This document shows, piece by piece, positions 59,052 to 64,000 of a stretch of DNA of 64,000 nucleotides. The notes beneath the pieces were generated by a model. It saw only the letters and a list, made by a program, of their open reading frames with translations. It was not told where the DNA came from and ran no database searches. The stretch's first letter is position 1; each line of letters starts with the position of its first letter. The DNA is from Acinetobacter sp. GSS19 (lineage in GTDB: Bacteria; Pseudomonadota; Gammaproteobacteria; Pseudomonadales; Moraxellaceae). The stretch lies in the NCBI RefSeq assembly GCF_028621895.1, contig NZ_CP117520.1:2418001-2482000 (forward strand). Direction: 5' to 3'. The translations under genes were made by a program, and so were the position numbers.

Positions 59052-59609
59052 CTAACGTAAATAAGGGAAAGGGTTGACTGCACCGCGACCTTTGCCCTGA
59101 AGATAAATTGCGTAATGCAAATGGCTCGCAGTATGGCGTGCGTTACCGCTGTTACCCACATAGCCGAGCAGGTCACCCGCTTCGACATAATCACCGACTT
59201 TCAGGCCACGTTTATGCTCATCCAGGTGGGCATAATAATGCCATGAACCGGCGGGGCCGAGAATCCAGACCACCAGACCACCCAAGCTGTTATCGCGCAG
59301 GTCAGCGACCAGTCCCGCCGTAGTGCTATGCACTTTTGTTCCACGTGGAGCCATGATGTCGATGCCTTCATGCAAACGACCGTTGCTGCGCGAGGCTCCC
59401 CAGGTGTCCTGCAGTTGGCGGGTTTTCACTTTAGACACGGGAACTGGCAGCTGTTCCGGCAAAGGCGTCATATAGAGCTGTGCGACCATGGCGGACGGTA
59501 AAACGACAGGCTTTTGGGGTGTTGATGTACAGGCCGCAATCAGGGTTAAAGCTAAACCCAACACGCTATATTGAATGAAACGCAACACGAACCATCCTTG
59601 CTGTGACAT
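59052..59609 (-). CDS. M23-family (LytM) metallopeptidase lipoprotein
   Basis: A 185-residue lipoprotein. The signal ends in LIAAC (Cys27). The LytM domain carries GRLHEGIDI with the zinc His and Asp, and the HxH motif in TASHLHYAIY near the C-terminus. Such proteins cut peptide bridges in peptidoglycan or, if degenerate, activate amidases; the key zinc residues are present here. An in-frame GTG seven residues later is another possible start. It contains a parS-like near-match at 59337-59352. Confidence 0.88.
   Translation of the reverse strand: MSQQGWFVLRFIQYSVLGLALTLIAACTSTPQKPVVLPSAMVAQLYMTPLPEQLPVPVSKVKTRQLQDTWGASRSNGRLHEGIDIMAPRGTKVHSTTAGLVADLRDNSLGGLVVWILGPAGSWHYYAHLDEHKRGLKVGDYVEAGDLLGYVGNSGNARHTASHLHYAIYLQGKGRGAVNPFPYLR
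59337..59352. promoter_or_regulatory. parS-like ParB-binding site (near match)
   Basis: TGTTCCACGTGGAGCC, one base different from the Pseudomonas-type parS TGTTCCACGTGGAACC. It lies within the M23 peptidase gene, about 56 kb from oriC, so coding constraint could explain part of it. Confidence 0.4.
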
Positions 59610-59644
59610 CGACCCAGCGAAGCTATCAAGATGTTTCGACTATG

Positions 59645-60682
59645 TCATAAATCGACTGCCGAGATCAATTTTTTCATTGCTGTCGGGATGCCCAGATTCA
59701 TAGCTTGTGCCGGACTTAACCATTCTCCACCGAGTTCGGCGATGAGATGTTCTTTTTGATCGCCAGCCACCGTAAAACAGTGAGCGTCCAACAACCATGT
59801 GAAATGAGTGAAACTGTGGGAAATCTGGATGGAAGGGGGCTGACTGCTTAGCCGAAAACTCTGCTGTTGCTGGATAAACGTCGTGGCATCCTCAAAAATT
59901 GGCAGACACCAGAGGCCTCCCCACAAACCGCTGAGTGGACGTTGCTGCCATAGCCACTCACCCTCACAATGCAGCAGCATGACCTGCGCTGATTTTATCG
60001 GGACCGGCTTTTTGGTTTTTTTAAAAGGCAGTTCGCTCTCTAAGCCCTGTTGATGTGCCTGACAATGATTCTGCATCGGACAATACAAGCATAATGGCTT
60101 TTTCGGCGTACAGATGGTGGCACCGAGATCCATAATCGCCTGGGTATAGTCATGATTGCGCTCAACCGGACATAAGTTTTCAGCACGTTGCCATAACGCA
60201 CGCTCATGTACAGGTTTCGACAAGTCATCTTCAATCGCGAAGAATCGTGCCAGTACCCGTTTCACATTGCCATCCAGAATCACGCCATATTGACGTAACC
60301 CCAGTGACATCAATGCCCCTGCGGTTGAGCGGCCAATACCGGGCAAAGCCATCCATTCTTCGAGCGTATCGGGAAATGTACCAGCACGGCTGACGATGCC
60401 GGCAGCTTTGTGCAGATTACGTGCGCGTGCGTAATACCCTAAACCGGCCCAGTAGGGTGCAACATCATCCCAGCTGGCTTGTCCCAGTGCTTCTACATCA
60501 GGGAAACGCTGCACGAAACGGTCGAAGTATTGCAGTACAGTTTTGACCTGGGTTTGCTGTAACATGATTTCTGAAACCCAGACTTTATAAGGATCATCAG
60601 CGAGCTGCCAAGGCAAGTCATGGCGGCCATACTGATCAAACCAGGCCAGCAATGCATCGGAAAAAGAAAAGGGAGTGCTCAT
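59645..60682 (-). CDS. mutY: Adenine DNA glycosylase MutY
   Basis: Removes adenine mispaired with 8-oxoguanine. The 345-residue protein has SEIMLQQTQVKTV, the helix-hairpin-helix MALPGIGRSTAGALMS, the catalytic aspartate in VILDGNVKRVLAR and the iron-sulfur cluster motif C-x6-C-x2-C-x5-C in CTPKKPLCLYCPMQNHC. A C-terminal NUDIX-like domain (about 230-345) recognises 8-oxoG. A frame 10 residues longer is possible, but MSTPFSFSDALL at 60682 is the more likely start. No ribosome-binding site is strong. Confidence 0.95.
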   Translation of the reverse strand: MSTPFSFSDALLAWFDQYGRHDLPWQLADDPYKVWVSEIMLQQTQVKTVLQYFDRFVQRFPDVEALGQASWDDVAPYWAGLGYYARARNLHKAAGIVSRAGTFPDTLEEWMALPGIGRSTAGALMSLGLRQYGVILDGNVKRVLARFFAIEDDLSKPVHERALWQRAENLCPVERNHDYTQAIMDLGATICTPKKPLCLYCPMQNHCQAHQQGLESELPFKKTKKPVPIKSAQVMLLHCEGEWLWQQRPLSGLWGGLWCLPIFEDATTFIQQQQSFRLSSQPPSIQISHSFTHFTWLLDAHCFTVAGDQKEHLIAELGGEWLSPAQAMNLGIPTAMKKLISAVDL

Positions 60683-60798
60683 GTCAAACGCGTACCAAAA
60701 TGAGCGTGACATGATACACCAAAGCAGGTTGGACAGGATGCCAAAATCAGCAGCTGGCAGAAGGTAGTGCTGAAATCTGCTCCCGTAGGGCAGCCACT

Positions 60799-61164
60799 TT
60801 AGTGACCGCTGATAATACCCCAGCGTTCATCCAGTTTTAGAGTTTGATCTTTATAACGCGGGATGATGTGGATATGCAGATGTTCTGAGCTGTCCCCAAA
60901 AACCGAGCCATCATTAAAGCCGATATGGAAGCCTTCCGGATGATGGCGTATTTGAAGTTCGTTGCGTGCCAGTTCTAGTAAGGTCACCAGACTTTTACGT
61001 TCTTTGTCGGTGATATCAAAAAATGAACTGACGTGACGCAGGGGAACAATCACGCAATGGCCTTTAGACAGTGGTTTAAATTCCGGAATGATCGCGCCGT
61101 ATTCGTTTTGTGCGATAACTTCGTAATCATCAATATTGCAATATGGGCAGTTGGTTTCAGTCAT
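60799..61164 (-). CDS. HIT family protein
   Basis: A 121-residue histidine-triad nucleotide hydrolase/transferase. The triad HLHIHIIP has His95, His97 and His99. A CPYC pair near the start (residues 6-9) might bind zinc, as in some HIT members. The size and the GHCVIVPLRHV segment fit the Hint/Fhit-like general group; the natural substrate is unknown. The start ATG is preceded by AGGACAAAAC. It is a single gene between mutY and the dienelactone hydrolase. Confidence 0.9.
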   Translation of the reverse strand: MTETNCPYCNIDDYEVIAQNEYGAIIPEFKPLSKGHCVIVPLRHVSSFFDITDKERKSLVTLLELARNELQIRHHPEGFHIGFNDGSVFGDSSEHLHIHIIPRYKDQTLKLDERWGIISGH

Positions 61165-61252
61165 TGTTTTGTCCTCATTCTCATTTTGTTGTTGTCATTT
61201 TCTGTTGTAGATGGCAAAGCACCACGGTCATGATGCTTTGCAAAAGATAGGC

Positions 61253-61990
61253 TTAACCCAGTTGACGTGCTAATAATTCATACATGGCGTCGAGAGACTG
61301 GCGTTCGGCTTCGGCATTGTAACCCAAGTCAACGCCGTTAGCTTTGGCGCGTTCATCGGCCAGTGGATTACTAAAGCCATGTTTAGCTCCTTCAAGCACA
61401 ATCACTTCGTGTTCAACTCCTGCCGCATGCATTTCGGCTTTAAAGGCAGCCACATCATCGAGTGTGACCATGCTGTCCAGTTCACCATGCAAGACTAAAA
61501 TCTCGGCCTGAACCTGGCCTTTTTCTGCTGGAGCTTTGGGAGTCAAATTGCCATGGAAAGTGGCGACGGCTTTTAGCGCAGCACCTGAACGTGCGAGATC
61601 TAAAACTACTTTACCGCCATAACAGAAACCGATAGCTGCCAGTTTATCGGCATTCACTTCTGGCTGGCCAGCTAATGTATTTAAACTGGCTGATGCACGC
61701 GTCACGATGGTGTCTGCATCCTGAAACGTCTGCATCATCCATTCATTGGCCTGGCTTGCAGTGGTCGTTACTTTTTTATCGCCATACATGTCGATGGCCA
61801 GGGCGGCATAACCGTGTTCTGCCAGTTCACGCGCACGCTGTTCCGTATATTCATTGCGTCCCCACCATTCTGGTGCAACCAGTACCCCCGCAACTGCTGT
61901 CTCACTCTCAGGTGCAGCGAAATAACCAATCAGTGTGCTACCGTCTGCTGCTGTGTAGTGAATTTCACGGGTTTTGATGGCTACAGTCAT
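61253..61990 (-). CDS. Dienelactone hydrolase family protein
   Basis: A 245-residue alpha/beta hydrolase. It has the cysteine-nucleophile elbow GFCYGGK (Cys123), the Asp region LHGELDSMVTLDD and the histidine in EGAKHGFSNP, the triad of dienelactone hydrolases (Cys-Asp-His). True DLHs act in catechol breakdown, but this gene has no such neighbours, so a general esterase role is as likely. Start ATG has AGGATTT upstream. Single gene. Confidence 0.9.
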   Translation of the reverse strand: MTVAIKTREIHYTAADGSTLIGYFAAPESETAVAGVLVAPEWWGRNEYTEQRARELAEHGYAALAIDMYGDKKVTTTASQANEWMMQTFQDADTIVTRASASLNTLAGQPEVNADKLAAIGFCYGGKVVLDLARSGAALKAVATFHGNLTPKAPAEKGQVQAEILVLHGELDSMVTLDDVAAFKAEMHAAGVEHEVIVLEGAKHGFSNPLADERAKANGVDLGYNAEAERQSLDAMYELLARQLG

Positions 61991-62112
61991 CTGTTAAATC
62001 CTTGTATACATAAGTGAATCTGTTGATTAAAGCATAAAAAGATTTCAGCGAAATCACCTTGAATGTAACTGAAGCAAATAAATGTGAGAAATTATTTTTG
62101 AGTGATGGGCAT

Positions 62113-62144
62113 AAAAAAAAGAAGGATAGTTATCCTTCTTTTTT
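62113..62144. terminator. Terminator after the DUF1328 gene
   Basis: AAAAGAAGGATA - GT - TATCCTTCTTTT, perfect arms, T-run on both strands. Confidence 0.85.
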
Positions 62145-62168
62145 AAATAACACGCTGCGAGGTAGGGT

Positions 62169-62327
62169 TTAGACCCTACCACGAGAAACAAAGCCGACAA
62201 TCGCAAGGATGACCGCGATGACCAACAATACCACGGCAAAATCTTTGGATAAGCCTGCCACACCACCAAAACCTAGCAGACTTGCAATCAGTGCAATCAC
62301 AGCAAAAATAATAGCCCAACGAAACAT
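62169..62327 (-). CDS. DUF1328 (YtjA-type) small membrane protein
   Basis: A 52-residue protein, [20 protein letters not shown] at the start, then [21 protein letters not shown] and a short basic tail (SRGRV). It has two membrane segments and matches the DUF1328/UPF0391 family of very small inner-membrane proteins of unknown function, often in stress regulons. Start ATG has a GGAGATACGCC region upstream. It is too short for many gene finders. Its stop codon lies in an inverted repeat (62161-62180). Single gene. Confidence 0.9.
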   Translation of the reverse strand: MFRWAIIFAVIALIASLLGFGGVAGLSKDFAVVLLVIAVILAIVGFVSRGRV

Positions 62328-62520
62328 GGCGTATCTCCATATTTTTATTAATGTAAATTCAGTATAGGCACGAGGTTATGCACCCGATATGAGCTTTTTG
62401 TTTATAAAGTATCCGTTTTATAAAGATAAGTGAGCAATTTGTAAGAGGGGTTAAGTGCACTGGAACACGCTCAGAAGAGGGTGGAACTGCTATAATCGCT
62501 GCTTTGATGTCTTGATCTAC
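62328..62520. other. Intergenic region with divergent promoters
   Basis: 193 bases between the DUF1328 gene and the YcgN-like gene; holds both promoters. No clear elements were fixed. Confidence 0.35.
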
Positions 62521-62979
62521 ATGCCCATGTCCAGCCCACTTCGTCCACAATTCTGGAAAAAATATACCCTCGAACAGCTGAATGATGCTGAGTGGGAAGC
62601 CCTGTGTGATGGCTGTGGTTTATGCTGTCTGGTCAAGCTAGAAGATGAAGACACCGCAGAGGTGGCTTATACCAAGGTGGCGTGTAAACTCTTGGATTGC
62701 CAGACCGCCCGTTGTCAGGACTATGTACAGCGGCAGCAACAGGTACCTGACTGTATACAGCTAACCCCGGAAAAATTAGCCACCATTCACTGGTTACCCC
62801 CAAGCTGCGCTTATCGGCGCCTGAACGAAGGTAAAAATCTGCCTTCCTGGCATTACCTCAATACCGGTTCTCGACAGAGTGTCATTAAGGCCAAGAAATC
62901 GGCAGCTGGACGTTGTATTCCGGAAAATACAATCAACGAAGAAGACATCGAAGACTACGTAGTGCGTTGGGTACGTTAA
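62521..62979 (+). CDS. YcgN-like cysteine-cluster protein (UPF0260)
   Basis: A 152-residue protein of the YcgN/YkgJ group with cysteines arranged as DGCGLCCLVKL (a C-x2-CC cluster) and further C residues in KLLDCQTARCQDY and PPSCAYRRL, presumably a metal or iron-sulfur site. Family function is unknown. The ATG at 62521 gives MPMSSPLRPQFW; ATG 62527 is an alternative and the longer upstream frame is not supported. It precedes rarA by 112 bases on the same strand. Confidence 0.88.
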   Translation: MPMSSPLRPQFWKKYTLEQLNDAEWEALCDGCGLCCLVKLEDEDTAEVAYTKVACKLLDCQTARCQDYVQRQQQVPDCIQLTPEKLATIHWLPPSCAYRRLNEGKNLPSWHYLNTGSRQSVIKAKKSAAGRCIPENTINEEDIEDYVVRWVR

Positions 62980-63091
62980 CCCTTTACAGTCAAGGCGTCT
63001 ATTGGGATGCTAACAGCTTCGGGCTTTGCACCATTTGCGATTGTAGATTCGCCCATAACAAAATAGACTAATCCTATCGCCAGCACGAATC

Positions 63092-64000
63092 ATGACCATG
63101 TCAGATACTCATATTCCATTGCCTGAACGTTTACGCCCTCGTGATTTATCGGAAATTATCGGGCAGGAGCATTTGCTGGGTGCACAGGCACCATTACGAC
63201 AAATGATCGATCAGGGGCATTTGCCTTCGATTATTTTCTGGGGGCCGCCTGGGGTGGGGAAAACCACAATTGCTTTGCTGCTGGCCCAAGCGGTTGATCG
63301 TCCTTTTGTCAGCCTGTCCGCGTTAAATACCGGCGTAAAGGAACTGCGCGAAGTGATTGCTGAGAGTGGTGATTTACTGACGCCTGTGGTGTTTATCGAT
63401 GAGATTCACCGTTTTAATAAATCCCAGCAGGACGCCTTACTGAATGCTGTCGAGAAAGGCAAAATTACCCTGATTGGCGCCACGACCGAAAACCCTTCTT
63501 TCGAAGTAAACAGTGCGTTGTTGTCACGTTGCCAAGTTTATACTTTAAACAGTTTGGATGCGGAAGCAATCCAGACCTTGTTGAATAAGGCCCTGCAAAA
63601 TGATGCTTTTCTGAAAGAACGTTATATCCAGATTGAGGAATACGACGCGCTTATTCAGTTTGCGGCGGGAGACGCACGTAAGGCACTGAATCTGTTAGAT
63701 CTGATTGCTAGCACCTTTGAACCCGATATGGAAAACCACATTACGAATGCGATTGTGGTGAAAGTTGCGCAGCAGAATATTGCCCGTTATGACAAGTCGG
63801 GTGAGCAGCATTACGATCTGGCATCGGCATTTATCAAATCGATTCGTGGCAGTGATCCAGATGCTACCTTGTACTGGATGGCTCGCATGCTGAAAGGCGG
63901 CGAAGATCCGGTTTTTATTGCGCGCCGTATGCTGATTGCCGCCTCTGAAGATATTGGTAATTCCAATCCAAACGCTTTATTGCTGGCAGGCGAGTGCTTC
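63092..64000 (+). CDS. rarA: Replication-associated recombination protein A, N-terminal part (cut by window edge)
   Basis: RarA (MgsA) is an AAA+ ATPase related to clamp loaders and acts at stalled forks. The first 303 codons are seen. The protein begins [18 protein letters not shown], has Walker [11 protein letters not shown] (about 50-59), Walker [16 protein letters not shown] and sensor [11 protein letters not shown], then [10 protein letters not shown] second ATG two codons later is possible. The C-terminus is outside the window. Confidence 0.95.
   Translation, partial: MTMSDTHIPLPERLRPRDLSEIIGQEHLLGAQAPLRQMIDQGHLPSIIFWGPPGVGKTTIALLLAQAVDRPFVSLSALNTGVKELREVIAESGDLLTPVVFIDEIHRFNKSQQDALLNAVEKGKITLIGATTENPSFEVNSALLSRCQVYTLNSLDAEAIQTLLNKALQNDAFLKERYIQIEEYDALIQFAAGDARKALNLLDLIASTFEPDMENHITNAIVVKVAQQNIARYDKSGEQHYDLASAFIKSIRGSDPDATLYWMARMLKGGEDPVFIARRMLIAASEDIGNSNPNALLLAGECF

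Overview
The window is a chromosomal replication-origin region from a member of the genus Acinetobacter (Moraxellaceae, Gammaproteobacteria). This rests on the gene order around the origin (recF-dnaN-dnaA on the minus strand facing rpmH-rnpA-yidD-yidC-mnmE on the plus strand), the Acinetobacter-like start of DnaA, a 16S rRNA of Acinetobacter type, and moderately AT-rich coding sequence. I cannot name the species from sequence reading alone. No prophage, insertion sequence, integron or CRISPR array was found; the window looks like core chromosome with a few accessory genes.

Layout. 1-6.2 kb: recF (cut by the window edge), dnaN, dnaA, an oriC of about 400 bp with seven perfect DnaA boxes, then ribosomal protein L34, RNase P protein and the YidD/YidC membrane insertase. 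6.2-15.5 kb: mnmE, a methyltransferase, an MFS exporter, a divergent metal-efflux pair (DmeR repressor and DmeF cation pump with a 15-histidine run), a DsbC-like thiol protein, hpt, and a TerC-family protein behind a yybP-ykoY manganese riboswitch. 15.5-22.5 kb: mpl, purEK, an MltB-type lytic transglycosylase, and two uncharacterised proteins. In front of the transglycosylase lies a roughly 400-bp run of GAATTTAAA repeats with a DnaA box, resembling oriC in composition. 22.7-27.7 kb: dnaK and grpE, each with a heat-shock (sigma-32) promoter, an esterase and a periplasmic cyclophilin. 27.9-33.6 kb: a complete rRNA operon, 16S - tRNA-Ile(GAT) - tRNA-Ala(TGC) - 23S - 5S - terminator.

33.6-49 kb: a YiiX-type hydrolase, an ankyrin protein, cysK, an SLT lipoprotein, an outer-membrane barrel, an aldehyde dehydrogenase, a sodium-dependent (NSS) transporter with a 39-residue small partner, fmt-rsmB, and two adjacent dihydroxyacid dehydratases of different subfamilies. 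49-64 kb: uraA-type permease, ppc, dnaJ (also with a sigma-32-like promoter), dapB, a zinc alcohol dehydrogenase, a minus-strand cluster tag - hypothetical - M23 peptidase - mutY - HIT protein - dienelactone hydrolase, a DUF1328 membrane peptide, a YcgN-type protein and the start of rarA.

How it fits together. Replication start (DnaA, DnaN, RecF, oriC), segregation (one perfect parS palindrome inside rsmB and two near-matches), and protein biogenesis and folding (rRNA operon, YidC, DnaK/GrpE/DnaJ, Fmt) sit close to the origin, as is usual for fast-growing bacteria. The most unusual material is non-coding: the oriC-like repeat cluster at 20.3-20.7 kb, a terminator-like hairpin in the dnaA leader, several orphan terminators that may end small RNAs, and paired operator-like palindromes upstream of the uracil permease.
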